DNA from: Bog-473 sp963824195 | GTDB lineage: Bacteria > Actinomycetota > Acidimicrobiia > Acidimicrobiales > RAAP-2 | Length of the DNA stretch: 64,000 nt | Direction: 5' to 3' | Assembly: GCA_963824195.1 (NCBI GenBank) | Contig: CAWGOJ010000041.1 | Span: 1-64,000 of the forward strand | Shown here: positions 51,504-60,382 of the stretch, in pieces | Layout: the number at the start of each line of letters is the position of its first letter | Position numbering within the stretch: the first letter of the stretch is position 1 | Translations under genes and position numbers: made by a program | Notes under the pieces: generated by a model | The model's input: only the letters and a program-made list of their open reading frames with translations | The model's database searches: none | What the model was told of the DNA's origin: nothing

Positions 51504-52709
51504 AAGTACCTGGGGTCCAAGCGCCGCCTCGTCCCGGTGCTGGCCGAGATCTGCCGGGCCTCGGGCGCCCGCACCGCCCTCGACCTCTTCACCGGCACCA
51601 CCCGCGTCGCCCAGGCCTTCAAGGCGCAGGGCGTGCACGTCACCGCCGTCGACAGCGCTCGATACGCCCACGCCTTCGCCCGCACCTACATCGAGGCGGA
51701 TGCCGCCGCCACCGACATGGGCGCGCTCAGGGCGGCCGTCACCCACCTGAACGGCCTCCCCGGCAAGCCGGGCTACGTCACCGAGGAGTTCAGCCGTCAG
51801 GCCCGCTTCTTCCAGCCGCACAATGCCGCTCGGATAGATGCCGTGCGGGATGCCATCGACTCGGAGTATGCGGGGTCACCCCTGTTCCACATGCTGCTGA
51901 CGAGCCTCATCGAGGCCGCGGACCGGGTGGACTCGACGACCGGGGTGCAGATGGCGTACGTGAAGCAGTGGGCGCCGCGGTCGTTCAATCCCCTGGAGCT
52001 GCGGGTGCCGGAGCTGTTGGCGGGCGGCGGCCGCGCCATCCAGGGCGATGCGGTGGCGCTGGCGCCGTCGCTCGGGCCCTTCGACCTGGCGTACCTGGAT
52101 CCGCCGTACAACCAGCACCGGTATTTCACCAACTACCACGTGTGGGAGACGCTGGTGGCCTGGGATGCGCCCGAGGCCTACGGCGTGGCCCGCAAGCGGG
52201 TGGATGCCCGCGACCCATCCACGCACTCCGTGTTCAACTCGAAGCGCACGATGCCGGCCGCTCTGGCCTCAGTGGTCCAATCCGTGGACTGCGACCTGCT
52301 CGTCCTGTCCTACAACAACGAGTCCTGGCTCGGATTGGACGAGCTCGAGGCGATGTGCGCGGTCGTCCGTGCCCCATCCCGAAACGGCGGCCCAGACGGA
52401 CCCTCCGCCACCATCGAGCGGGACGTGGCCACGATCGCCTTCGACTCCGCTCGATACGTCGGGGCCCGGATCGGCATCTTCAACCCATCCGGGCGCAAGG
52501 TCGGGCGGGTCAGCCACCTGTCGAACCAGGAGTTGCTGGTCATCGCCGGAGAGGCGGCGATGGTGCGGCGAGTGGTCGAGGCGGTCGGATCCCCGGCAGA
52601 CGTCCCCGCCGCTCTCGCCGCTCTCGCCGCCCCTGCGGCTCCTACCGGGGTGGCGGCTGTGGCTGCGGTCGCCCCATCCATGGTGGATCGGCTACAACAG
52701 GCGACGTGA
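51498..52709 (+). CDS. D12-class (Dam-like) DNA adenine methyltransferase
   Basis: A 403-residue protein from GTG 51498. N-terminal MIKYLGSKRRLVPVLAEICR and motif I LDLFTGTTRVAQAFKAQG, then the catalytic DPPY motif FDLAYLDPPYNQHRYFTNY, match D12/Dam-type N6-adenine methyltransferases. No restriction gene is adjacent, so it is an orphan. Recognition sequence cannot be told from the sequence, though Dam-type members prefer GATC. The Ala/Pro-rich C-terminus may be an extension. No ribosome-binding site other than the repeat itself. Confidence 0.85.
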   Translation: MIKYLGSKRRLVPVLAEICRASGARTALDLFTGTTRVAQAFKAQGVHVTAVDSARYAHAFARTYIEADAAATDMGALRAAVTHLNGLPGKPGYVTEEFSRQARFFQPHNAARIDAVRDAIDSEYAGSPLFHMLLTSLIEAADRVDSTTGVQMAYVKQWAPRSFNPLELRVPELLAGGGRAIQGDAVALAPSLGPFDLAYLDPPYNQHRYFTNYHVWETLVAWDAPEAYGVARKRVDARDPSTHSVFNSKRTMPAALASVVQSVDCDLLVLSYNNESWLGLDELEAMCAVVRAPSRNGGPDGPSATIERDVATIAFDSARYVGARIGIFNPSGRKVGRVSHLSNQELLVIAGEAAMVRRVVEAVGSPADVPAALAALAAPAAPTGVAAVAAVAPSMVDRLQQAT

Positions 52710-52724
52710 GCAAGCACGATCACG

Positions 52725-53762
52725 GTGGGCACGGTGGCCACCCTGATGAAGGCTCCGGGGGCTCCGGGGGCTCGGGCGGTCACGGCGCAGGCGCCGGCAC
52801 AGCAGGTCGCCGGCACGGCAGGCGGCGGCACCGACAACGGGGAGCTGCTGCGACCGGATTACCCACGACTCGACGACTCCGACCTCTCACGCAGACTCTC
52901 CAAGGACGAGGAGAGCAAGCGCCTCGGCAGGGCTCAGCGCCGGCTCCTACACCTGCGGCTCATCAACGGCGGCCAGCTCAATGAGGGGAGGCTCGGCCCT
53001 CCGGTGTGCATCGTCTTCGAGGGATGGGACGCCGCCGGCAAGGGAGGCGCGATCAAGAGGCTGGTCGAGCCCCTCGACCCCCGCCATGTGCACGTGGCCC
53101 CGTTCGCCGCGCCCACGCCCGACGAGCTACGCCATCACTTCCTGTGGCGATTCTGGCCACCCCTGCCCGGATGGGGTGGCATGACCATCTTCGACCGCAG
53201 CTGGTACGGGCGGGTCCTCGTCGAGCGTGTCGAGAGCCTGGCCACCGAGGTGCAGTGGCGCCGCGCGTATCAGGAGATCAACGACTTCGAGCACACCCTG
53301 GCCGAAGAGGGAATGATCGTGATCAAACTCTGGATGCACATGTCGCACGAGGAGCAGCTGCGCCGGTTCGTCCGCCGCCGCGACGATGCGCTCAAGTCGT
53401 GGAAGCTGACGGACGAGGACTGGCGCAATCGCGAGAAGCGGGGCGAATACGACGACGCCGTGTCCGACATGCTGCGCCTGACGAACGGTCCGCTCGCTCC
53501 ATGGGACGTGATCTCGTCGGAGAACAAGCGGAACGGTCGGGTGGAGGTGATCGAGACGGTGATCCGGCGCATGGAGGAGGGCATGGCGCGCTGGGGCATC
53601 CCCGTGCCGCCCCACGACGCCGCCGAGGAGAAGACCGAGCTCGCACTCGTGTTCGACGACGCGGAGTTCCAGCAAGAGCCGGACGCGCCGCCTAACGGCT
53701 CCTCTGGCTCCGCTCCCACCACCGGCGCCACCACCGGCGCCGAGGAGCGACTCCAGGCATGA
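52725..53762 (+). CDS. ppk2: Polyphosphate kinase 2
   Basis: A 345-residue PPK2 protein. Walker A is VFEGWDAAGKGGAIKRLVEP, the lid and Walker B region is MTIFDRSWYGRVLVERVES, and IKLWMHMSHEEQLRRFVRR and WDVISSENKRNGRVEVIETV complete the P-loop kinase fold. It transfers phosphate between polyphosphate and nucleotides. The ~35-residue N-terminal part is low complexity; GTG 52725 and an internal ATG 52746 are possible starts. Its stop overlaps the LLM gene (ATGA). Confidence 0.92.
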   Translation: MGTVATLMKAPGAPGARAVTAQAPAQQVAGTAGGGTDNGELLRPDYPRLDDSDLSRRLSKDEESKRLGRAQRRLLHLRLINGGQLNEGRLGPPVCIVFEGWDAAGKGGAIKRLVEPLDPRHVHVAPFAAPTPDELRHHFLWRFWPPLPGWGGMTIFDRSWYGRVLVERVESLATEVQWRRAYQEINDFEHTLAEEGMIVIKLWMHMSHEEQLRRFVRRRDDALKSWKLTDEDWRNREKRGEYDDAVSDMLRLTNGPLAPWDVISSENKRNGRVEVIETVIRRMEEGMARWGIPVPPHDAAEEKTELALVFDDAEFQQEPDAPPNGSSGSAPTTGATTGAEERLQA

Positions 53763-54742
53763 GCCCCGCACCATCCAGGCCCGGCATCACGATCCCCTTC
53801 GATGGGATCCCGCTCCACGCCCACCGCGAATGGTTCGCCCGTCTGCGTGAGCTCGGCTACACCGACCTGTGGTCGGCCGAGGTCGACGGCGCCGACGGGT
53901 TCACGCCCCTCGCCCTGGCCGCCGCATGGGAGCCGGAGCTGAATCTCGGCGTGGCCATCACCCCCGCATACACCCGAGGCCCTGCGCTCCTGGCCCAGAG
54001 CCTCGCCTCCATGGCCGACGCCGCCCCCGGCCGCTTCGCCTGCGGGCTCGGTGCCTCCTCCGAGGTGATCGTTGCCAACTGGAACGGGATGGCCTTCGAG
54101 AACCAGTTCCGCCGCATGCGCGACACGCTGCGCTTCCTCCGCATGGCCTTCAGCGGCGCGAAGGTCACCGAGGAGTTCGACACGTTCCGCGTCAAGGGGT
54201 TCCGCCTCGCCCGGATCCCCGAGAAGCTTCCACCCATCTACCTGGCGGCGCTGCGCCCCGGCATGCTGCACCTGGCCGGCCGGGAGGCCGACGGGGCGAT
54301 CCTCAACTGGCTCAGCGCCGAGGATGTGGCCACCTCGGTGGCCGAGGTCGAGAAGGCGGCCGAAGGCGCACCCCGGGAGATCGTCGCCCGCATCTTTGTC
54401 ATCGTCACCGAGGACGCCGGCGTGGCCCGCACGATCGGGCGGCGGATGATCACCGCTTATCTGAACGTCCATGCGTACGCGGAGTTTCATCGCTGGCTCG
54501 GCCGGGGTCCCGCCCTCCAGCCCATGTGGGACGCCTGGGCCGCCGGCGACCGCAAGGGGGCGCTCGAGGCCATCCCCGACGAGGTGGTCGACGAGCTCGT
54601 CGTACACGGTTCGGTATCGGCGTGCCGTGCGCACGTGCAGCGATACGTCGACCACGGCGTGACGATCCCCGCCCCAATGGTCATTCCCATCGGCGTCGAC
54701 TTGGCGGAGGCCGTGACGGGCCTGTCGCCGTCGGCTGGATAG
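53759..54742 (+). CDS. LLM-class (F420-type) oxidoreductase
   Basis: A 327-residue TIM-barrel protein of the luciferase-like family: ITIPFDGIPLHAHREWFARL, LGYTDLWSAEVDGADGFTPL, MADAAPGRFACGLGASSEVI and IYLAALRPGMLHLAGREADG. ATG 53759 overlaps the PPK2 stop. In actinobacteria most such proteins use F420; the DDN-type gene nearby is consistent. Substrate unknown. Confidence 0.88.
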   Translation: MSPAPSRPGITIPFDGIPLHAHREWFARLRELGYTDLWSAEVDGADGFTPLALAAAWEPELNLGVAITPAYTRGPALLAQSLASMADAAPGRFACGLGASSEVIVANWNGMAFENQFRRMRDTLRFLRMAFSGAKVTEEFDTFRVKGFRLARIPEKLPPIYLAALRPGMLHLAGREADGAILNWLSAEDVATSVAEVEKAAEGAPREIVARIFVIVTEDAGVARTIGRRMITAYLNVHAYAEFHRWLGRGPALQPMWDAWAAGDRKGALEAIPDEVVDELVVHGSVSACRAHVQRYVDHGVTIPAPMVIPIGVDLAEAVTGLSPSAG

Positions 54743-54754
54743 CGCCGCCGATCG

Positions 54755-54814
54755 GCACACGCACACGCACACGCACGCGAACACGAACGCGAACACGAAC
54801 GCGAACGCAGACGG
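54755..54814. repeat. Hexanucleotide repeat tract (GCACAC/GCGAAC/ACGAAC)
   Basis: Ten 6-bp units in 60 bases between the LLM stop and the amidase start: runs of GCACAC-type, then alternating GCGAAC and ACGAAC. Confidence 0.85.
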
Positions 54815-54833
54815 ATAGGGGGACCGAACGGCA

Positions 54834-56249
54834 ATGGCAGAGATCGACTTCCGCACCACTTCGCTGGCCGGGCTTGCCCGCTCGGTGCGGGCCAAGCAGG
54901 TCAGCGCCCGGGAACTCACCCAGGCCGCCCTGGATCAGATCCAGCGACTCGACCCGATCTACAACGCCTTCGTCGCCGTCGACGCCGAGCGCGCCCTGGA
55001 TGAGGCCGCCGCCGTCGATGCACGGATCGCCGAGGGTGGCGACCCCGGACCCCTGGCCGGGATACCCCTCGGGGTCAAGGACCTCCAGAGCGCGGTCGGC
55101 TACACGACCACCTACGGCTCGGCGCTGCACGCCGACGACCCGCCCGCCACCGCGGACGACCCCTTCGTCGCCCGCATGCGGGCGGCCGGATGTGTCGTGG
55201 TCGGCAAGACCAACACACCCGAATTCGGCTGGATGGGGAACACGACCAACACCATCTTCGGCCCCTCGCTGAACCCGTTCGACCCATCTAGGGGTCCGGG
55301 CGGGTCCTCGGGCGGTGCGGCGGCCGCGCTGGCGGCGGGCATGGTCCCCCTCGCCACCGGATCCGACGGCGGCGGCTCCATCCGGATCCCCTCGGCCTGC
55401 TGCGGCCTCTCGGGCATGAAGCCGAGCCTCGGCCGGGTCCCCGCCGGCGGCCCCAACCCACCCGGATGGATGGACCTGTCGACCAACGGCCCCATGGCCC
55501 GGCGCATGGCCGACGTCGCCCGCGCCCTCGATGTGGCCGTCGGGCCGGACCCCACCGACCTGCGCGCCCTCCCCCGCCCCGAGGCCTCGTGGTTGGCGGC
55601 GCTCGACGACCCCCACGTCCCGGTCCGCATCGCCTACGCCCCGACGCTCGGCTACGCCACCGTGGACGCCGAGGTGGCGGCCGCCTGCGAGCGGGCCGTC
55701 GGCGTGCTCGAGTCGCTGGGCGCCGACGTCGTCGTGCTGGAGTCCGTCTTTGACGCCGACCCCGTCGGTGATTTCCTCACCTTGACGGGGGCCTGCACCT
55801 TGCGCACCCTGCGACCACTGATGGGCCACCCGAGATGGGAGGAGGTCCACCCGGTCCTGCGCTACTTGCTCGATGCGGCGCAGTCGACCACGGCCGAGCA
55901 GCTGCTGAAGATCTTCGACCGCTTCCACCTCATGAACCTCCGGCTGGTCGAGATCTTTCACACTTCCCGCATCCTGGTGACGCCGACGTGCTCGGCGGTG
56001 GCCCCGTTCGCCGACGAGGTGACGAGCTCGGTCAACGGGGAGACGACCGCCAACTGGGTCCAGTTCACCTATCCGTTCAACATGACCCGGTCGCCGGCAG
56101 CCACCGTGCCGGTGGCGATGAGCAGCGGAGGGCTCCCGATCGGCCTTCAGCTCGTGGGGCCCCAGCACGGCGACCTCGTGGTGCTGCGCACCGCGGCGGC
56201 CCTCGAGGCCGCCCTCGATCTCGATACGCTCGCTCCCCTGTCCGTCTGA
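54834..56249 (+). CDS. Amidase-signature-family amidase
   Basis: A 471-residue AS-family hydrolase with the Ser-cisSer-Lys triad: Lys in IPLGVKDLQSAVGYTTT, the Gly/Ser-rich GPGGSSGGAAAALAAGMVPL, and the nucleophile region ATGSDGGGSIRIPSACCG. The later block SPAATVPVAMSSGGLPIGLQ is also typical. It hydrolyses an amide or nitrile-derived amide in the cytosol. It lies in the same direction as the LLM, cupin and P450 genes. Confidence 0.93.
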   Translation: MAEIDFRTTSLAGLARSVRAKQVSARELTQAALDQIQRLDPIYNAFVAVDAERALDEAAAVDARIAEGGDPGPLAGIPLGVKDLQSAVGYTTTYGSALHADDPPATADDPFVARMRAAGCVVVGKTNTPEFGWMGNTTNTIFGPSLNPFDPSRGPGGSSGGAAAALAAGMVPLATGSDGGGSIRIPSACCGLSGMKPSLGRVPAGGPNPPGWMDLSTNGPMARRMADVARALDVAVGPDPTDLRALPRPEASWLAALDDPHVPVRIAYAPTLGYATVDAEVAAACERAVGVLESLGADVVVLESVFDADPVGDFLTLTGACTLRTLRPLMGHPRWEEVHPVLRYLLDAAQSTTAEQLLKIFDRFHLMNLRLVEIFHTSRILVTPTCSAVAPFADEVTSSVNGETTANWVQFTYPFNMTRSPAATVPVAMSSGGLPIGLQLVGPQHGDLVVLRTAAALEAALDLDTLAPLSV

Positions 56250-56296
56250 TCCGCATGACCTGAGCCACCGAACCGCAAGGAAAGGAACCCATCCCG

Positions 56297-56773
56297 ATGT
56301 CGATCGCCACACCCGCCAATCCGACCGACGCCGTCCGCCTCGTTGGCGAAGAGGACGCCCCGTGGGCCGACACCGGGATGGGCGTGCTGCTCAAGGTCGT
56401 GCGCTTCGACTCCCAGCACGGCACGTGGGTCATCCTCAACCGCTTCCACCCGGGGGTGCAGCTGCAGACCCACCGCCACACCGGGTCGGTGGACGCCTTC
56501 ACGTCGGCGGGGCGGTGGCACTACCTCGAGTACGACTTCTACGTCACCGCCGGCTCCTACCTCTACGAGCCAGCGAACTCGGTGCACACACTGCACGTGC
56601 CCGAGGACAACGAGGTGGACACGGATGTGTGCTTCATCATCGAGGGCGCGCTGCTGAACCTGGCCGAGGACGGGTCCGTGGAGTCGGTCTCCGACGGGCC
56701 CGGGACACTCGAGGCGTACTACGGGCTGCTCGAGGCCCAGGGGGACCCACGCCCCAACGGCCTGATCGTCTGA
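56297..56773 (+). CDS. Cupin dioxygenase-like protein (dihydroxyacetophenone-dioxygenase type)
   Basis: A 158-residue single cupin. AAGGAAAGGAACC precedes ATG 56297. The metal-binding block LNRFHPGVQLQTHRHTGSVD supplies two histidines and YLYEPANSVHTLHVPEDNEV the later histidine; this wording resembles the 2,4-prime-dihydroxyacetophenone dioxygenase group. It likely binds iron and cleaves a ketone or diketone. Four bases separate it from the P450 gene. Confidence 0.8.
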   Translation: MSIATPANPTDAVRLVGEEDAPWADTGMGVLLKVVRFDSQHGTWVILNRFHPGVQLQTHRHTGSVDAFTSAGRWHYLEYDFYVTAGSYLYEPANSVHTLHVPEDNEVDTDVCFIIEGALLNLAEDGSVESVSDGPGTLEAYYGLLEAQGDPRPNGLIV

Positions 56774-56776
56774 CCC

Positions 56777-58003
56777 GTGACCGCCGAGACCGCAGAGTCC
56801 GCAGATGCAGGCCGCCTCACCGACCCGGCGCTGTACTCGGGCGGCGACCCCTTCGCGGTGTATGCCGAGCTGCGACGAACGGCACCCGTGTGCTGGGTCG
56901 ACCGGGAGGGCGGCGGCTTCTGGGCCGTCACCACGCACCCCGAGGTGTCGTCCATCGGGGCCGACCCGGTGGGCTTCTGCTCGTCGCGGGGGATCCTGAT
57001 CGACGAGATCGGCACGACCTACGACACCCCGCCCACGATGATGCACACGGACCCGCCGCAGCACACCCGTTACCGGCGGCTGGTCCAGCCCGGCTTCAAG
57101 CCCTCCATGGTGCGCCTCATGGAGGCCGGGGTGACGGCGAAGGCGACGGCGCTGATCGAGCCCATTGAGGCCGGGGTCGCGCTCGACATCGTTCCGTCGC
57201 TCTCCGTCCCGCTCCCGATGCAGGTCATCTGCGAGCTCATGGGGGTGGACGGGGCGCAGTGGCCCCGCTTCTTGGAGTGGTCGGAGGCCGCGATCCCCGG
57301 GGCGAGCGAGCACTCGGAGGAGGAGCGCGCGCTCCTGCAGATGGAGATGTGGCAGTACCTCGTCGGGGTGGCCGAGGCGCGGCGGCGGACGCCGGCGGAC
57401 GACCTGGTGTCGGTGCTGGCCACCGTGGGGGCCGAGGGCGACGCCGGCGCTGCGCCGCTGTACGCAGATCGGCTGAGCGAGGCCGAGCTGGCGATGTTCC
57501 TCATCCAGCTGCTCATCGCCGGGAACGAGACGACGCGGAACCTGATCTCGGCCGGGCTGGTCGCACTGGCGGACCACCCGGAGCAATGGGCGGCCCTGCG
57601 GGCGGACCGGACCCTGCTCCCGGGCGCCGTCGAGGAGCTGCTCCGCTGGACGACGCCGGTCATCTCGTTCATGCGCACCGCGACCGCGCCCACCACCATC
57701 CGGGGCCAACGCATCGGGGAGGGCGATCCCTTGCTGCTCGTCTATGCCTCGGCCAACCGCGACGAGGACGTCTTCGGTGCCGACGCCGGCGAGCTCCGCA
57801 TCGACCGGCATCCCAACCCGCACGTGAGCTTCGGATTCGGACCCCACTTCTGTCTCGGGGCCGCTCTGGCGCGCCTGGAAGCGCGGATCGTGCTGAACGA
57901 GCTGCTCGACCGCTTCGGCACGCTGGCCCCGGCCGGGCCAGTCGAGCGGAGCCCGAGCCCCGTCATCGCCGGGGTCCGGCACGCCCCGCTGGTCTTCACC
58001 TAG
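56777..58003 (+). CDS. Cytochrome P450
   Basis: A 408-residue soluble bacterial P450 from GTG 56777. The I-helix oxygen-activation motif is LLIAGNETTRNLISAG, the K-helix ExxR is VEELLRWTTPVISFMRT, and the heme loop is FGFGPHFCLGAALARLEAR with the cysteine ligand. No dedicated ferredoxin or reductase gene is next to it. It hydroxylates an unknown substrate, possibly in the same route as the amidase and cupin. Confidence 0.95.
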   Translation: MTAETAESADAGRLTDPALYSGGDPFAVYAELRRTAPVCWVDREGGGFWAVTTHPEVSSIGADPVGFCSSRGILIDEIGTTYDTPPTMMHTDPPQHTRYRRLVQPGFKPSMVRLMEAGVTAKATALIEPIEAGVALDIVPSLSVPLPMQVICELMGVDGAQWPRFLEWSEAAIPGASEHSEEERALLQMEMWQYLVGVAEARRRTPADDLVSVLATVGAEGDAGAAPLYADRLSEAELAMFLIQLLIAGNETTRNLISAGLVALADHPEQWAALRADRTLLPGAVEELLRWTTPVISFMRTATAPTTIRGQRIGEGDPLLLVYASANRDEDVFGADAGELRIDRHPNPHVSFGFGPHFCLGAALARLEARIVLNELLDRFGTLAPAGPVERSPSPVIAGVRHAPLVFT

Positions 58004-58037
58004 GGCTTGGCCGCGCGCTGCGGCGGTCCCACAAGGT

Positions 58038-59684
58038 TCAGGCCGTCGCCAGAGCCAGATCGCCCCGGCATGGCTCAAGGTCCTCCGCTACCTCGACCTC
58101 GGCGGCACCCCGTCCCGGCAGCAGCCGGAACGCAACGAGTGCGCCCAGCACGGCAACCCCGGCGCCGGCGATGCACGCCACCCGCAACCCGCTGCTGAAC
58201 GCCGTGAACGCGATCGACTGCAGGGCGGGCTGCGCCGCGTGAGGGGCGTGGGCCACCACGACCAGCGCAGCAGCCATGGACTGGTGGGCTTCGGCCTTCG
58301 GTCCCGCCGGGATTGGCAGTGCGCGGAAGGCGCTGATGATCCGGGGAGCGAAGGATGAGGCGAAGATCGAGCCGAAGACGGCTACTCCGAGCGTGCCACC
58401 GAGTTCCCTGGTCGTGTTGTTGACGCCGGCGGCGGCGCCACGCTGGTCGTCGGCCACCGACCCCATCACCGCCTCCGCGGTCGGTGCGGTGATGGATGAC
58501 AGGCCAAGGGCCAGGAGCATCATGGCCAGGATGGTCGGTCCGAAGTAGGACGTCGTCTCCTGCGAGTTGAACGCCGCCACCAGAAGGCCGCCGCCCATCA
58601 GGACCAGCCCCGTCGTCACGACCAGACGCGTCCCGACCTTGAGCGCGACGACCGCCGCGATCGGCGTGGCGATGGCGGCGACGATCGCGAACGGCAGCGT
58701 GTGCACGCCGGCCGAGAGCGTCGAGTACCCCTTGACGAACTGGAAGTACTGGGTGATCAGGAAGATGAAGCCGAAGAGGCAGAAGAACGCCACCGAGATG
58801 GAGAGTGCGCCGCCAGTGAAGCGTGGGATCTTGAAGACGCGTACGTCGAGGAGTGGGCCCTCGGTCCGCAGCTCGAGCATCGAGAAGGCGGTCAGCAGGA
58901 CGGCCGCTGCCGCGAAGCACCCCACGGTGCCCACCGACGCCCAGCCCCACTGCGGCCCCTCGATGATGGCCAGCACCAGCGAGGTGACGCCCACGGTCGA
59001 GATCACCACGCCCCGGATGTCGAAGGGGTGCTGAGCCACCCTGGGGAGCCGGGGGATCAGGATGCCGCCGGCAACGAGGGTCACGATCACGATCGGCACG
59101 TTGACGAGGAAGATCGACCCGTACCAGAAGTGCTCGAGCAGTGCCCCGCCCGTGATGGGCCCGAACGCCACGGCGATGCCCGACGTCGCCCCCCAGATGC
59201 CGAGTGCCTTCTGGCGCTCGGAGGGGTCGGAGAAGACGCTGGTCAGGATGGCCAGGCTGGCCGGGAAGATGAAGGCGGCCGCCACGCCCATGAGCGCCCG
59301 CGTGGTGATGAGGCCTCCCGTCGTGTGCGACCACGCGGCCGCGGCGGAGAAGAGACCGAAGAACACGAGGCCGCCCTGCATCGTGCCCTTGCGCCCGAGA
59401 CGGTCCCCGATGCCGCCGCCCGCAAGGAGCAGCCCGGCGAACGCCAGGCTGTAGGCGTCGACGATCCACTGCAGCGAGGTGATGGACGCCGCCAATGTGC
59501 GGTTCAGGGTCGGGAGGGCCACGTTGACGATGGTGTTGTCGACGACGACGAGGAAGACGGACAGGCACAGGACGGCGAGCACTATCCAGCGGCGGTCCTT
59601 GGATGGCGAGGAGGCGGCGCGGGCCCGACCAGCGGCGGCGGCGGTCGGCACGAGGTCAGCGAGTTCGAACGAGATTCCCGGCAT
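58038..59684 (-). CDS. MFS drug-exporter-type transporter (DHA2 class)
   Basis: A 548-residue protein with about 14 membrane helices, the DHA2/EmrB-QacA layout. The helix-1 segment VLAVLCLSVFLVVVDNTIVN, the loop motif GGGIGDRLGRKGTMQGGLV and the motif C-like TSGIAVAFGPITGGALLEHF are present. It exports a small molecule using the proton gradient. It diverges from a TetR regulator around a strong palindrome, so control by that regulator is likely. Confidence 0.92.
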   Translation of the reverse strand: MPGISFELADLVPTAAAAGRARAASSPSKDRRWIVLAVLCLSVFLVVVDNTIVNVALPTLNRTLAASITSLQWIVDAYSLAFAGLLLAGGGIGDRLGRKGTMQGGLVFFGLFSAAAAWSHTTGGLITTRALMGVAAAFIFPASLAILTSVFSDPSERQKALGIWGATSGIAVAFGPITGGALLEHFWYGSIFLVNVPIVIVTLVAGGILIPRLPRVAQHPFDIRGVVISTVGVTSLVLAIIEGPQWGWASVGTVGCFAAAAVLLTAFSMLELRTEGPLLDVRVFKIPRFTGGALSISVAFFCLFGFIFLITQYFQFVKGYSTLSAGVHTLPFAIVAAIATPIAAVVALKVGTRLVVTTGLVLMGGGLLVAAFNSQETTSYFGPTILAMMLLALGLSSITAPTAEAVMGSVADDQRGAAAGVNNTTRELGGTLGVAVFGSIFASSFAPRIISAFRALPIPAGPKAEAHQSMAAALVVVAHAPHAAQPALQSIAFTAFSSGLRVACIAGAGVAVLGALVAFRLLPGRGAAEVEVAEDLEPCRGDLALATA

Positions 59685-59732
59685 GGGGGGTGACTCCTTC
59701 CGGATTGGGGGATAGCAGGACGCCCGGGGTGT

Positions 59733-59766
59733 AGAACATCGTGCTACACTTATAGCACGATGTTCT
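59733..59766. promoter_or_regulatory. Perfect 14-bp-arm operator between MFS and TetR genes
   Basis: AGAACATCGTGCTA, spacer CACTTA, TAGCACGATGTTCT. It lies 17 bases before the TetR ATG and about 49 bases before the MFS start. Best explained as the site of the TetR protein repressing both genes. Confidence 0.8.
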
Positions 59767-59782
59767 TCAGTACGCTAGAGGT

Positions 59783-60379
59783 ATGAGGGGGAACCGCCGC
59801 ACCAGGACTCCCAGTGCGGGGATGGAGGCGGCGCTCCTCGCCTCCGCCGCCGAGATCCTCGAGACCGAGGGCCCCGACGGACTGTCTGTCCGCCGGATCG
59901 CCACTGCCGCCCACGTAGCTCCCATGGGGGTCTACAACCACTTCGAATCCAAGTCCGGGATCATCGAGGCCCTTTTCGTGCAGGGCTTCGAGCGACTGGG
60001 AGAGGGCATGGCCGGCATCGCCGAGATCCAGGATCCCTACGAGGCACTCCGGGAGGGCGGCCGTCGCTACCGGGCGCTCGCCCTGGCCCATCCGATGATG
60101 TACCAGCTCATGTTCATGCGGGCCATCCCCGGGTTCGAGCCGGGAATCTCCGCGCTCGAGGCGTGCTCCCGCGCCTTCGACGCGCTCGTTGCCGGCGTCC
60201 AGCGCGCCATGACGGCCGGCGTGATCGCCGAGGGGTCGGCCGCCGAGACCGCGCAGCTGATCTGGGCAAACGTCCACGGATGGGTCTCCCTCGAGATCCT
60301 CGGCATGGGCTTCGTCGAGGACCAGGACTCGGGGTTCGACCGGCTCTGCAGTTCTCTCCTGCGGGGACTCCGCCCGTAA
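59783..60379 (+). CDS. TetR-family regulator
   Basis: A 198-residue protein. The helix-turn-helix is LSVRRIATAAHVAPMGVYNHFESKSGI-type (LSVRRIATAA, PMGVYNHFESKSGI); the rest is a helical ligand domain of TetR_C type with GRRYRALALAHPMMYQLMFM. It presumably represses itself and the divergent MFS exporter until a ligand binds. ATG 59783 sits just beyond the operator. Confidence 0.93.
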   Translation: MRGNRRTRTPSAGMEAALLASAAEILETEGPDGLSVRRIATAAHVAPMGVYNHFESKSGIIEALFVQGFERLGEGMAGIAEIQDPYEALREGGRRYRALALAHPMMYQLMFMRAIPGFEPGISALEACSRAFDALVAGVQRAMTAGVIAEGSAAETAQLIWANVHGWVSLEILGMGFVEDQDSGFDRLCSSLLRGLRP

Positions 60380-60382
60380 CGG

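Noticed and set aside
51498..52709. Restriction-modification system around the adenine methyltransferase
   Set aside because: No endonuclease gene is adjacent; neighbours are a small-molecule-type methyltransferase and polyphosphate kinase.
54681..58078. Long minus-strand open frames opposite amidase, cupin and P450 genes
   Set aside because: No ribosome-binding sites, low-complexity composition and well-recognised enzymes on the plus strand.
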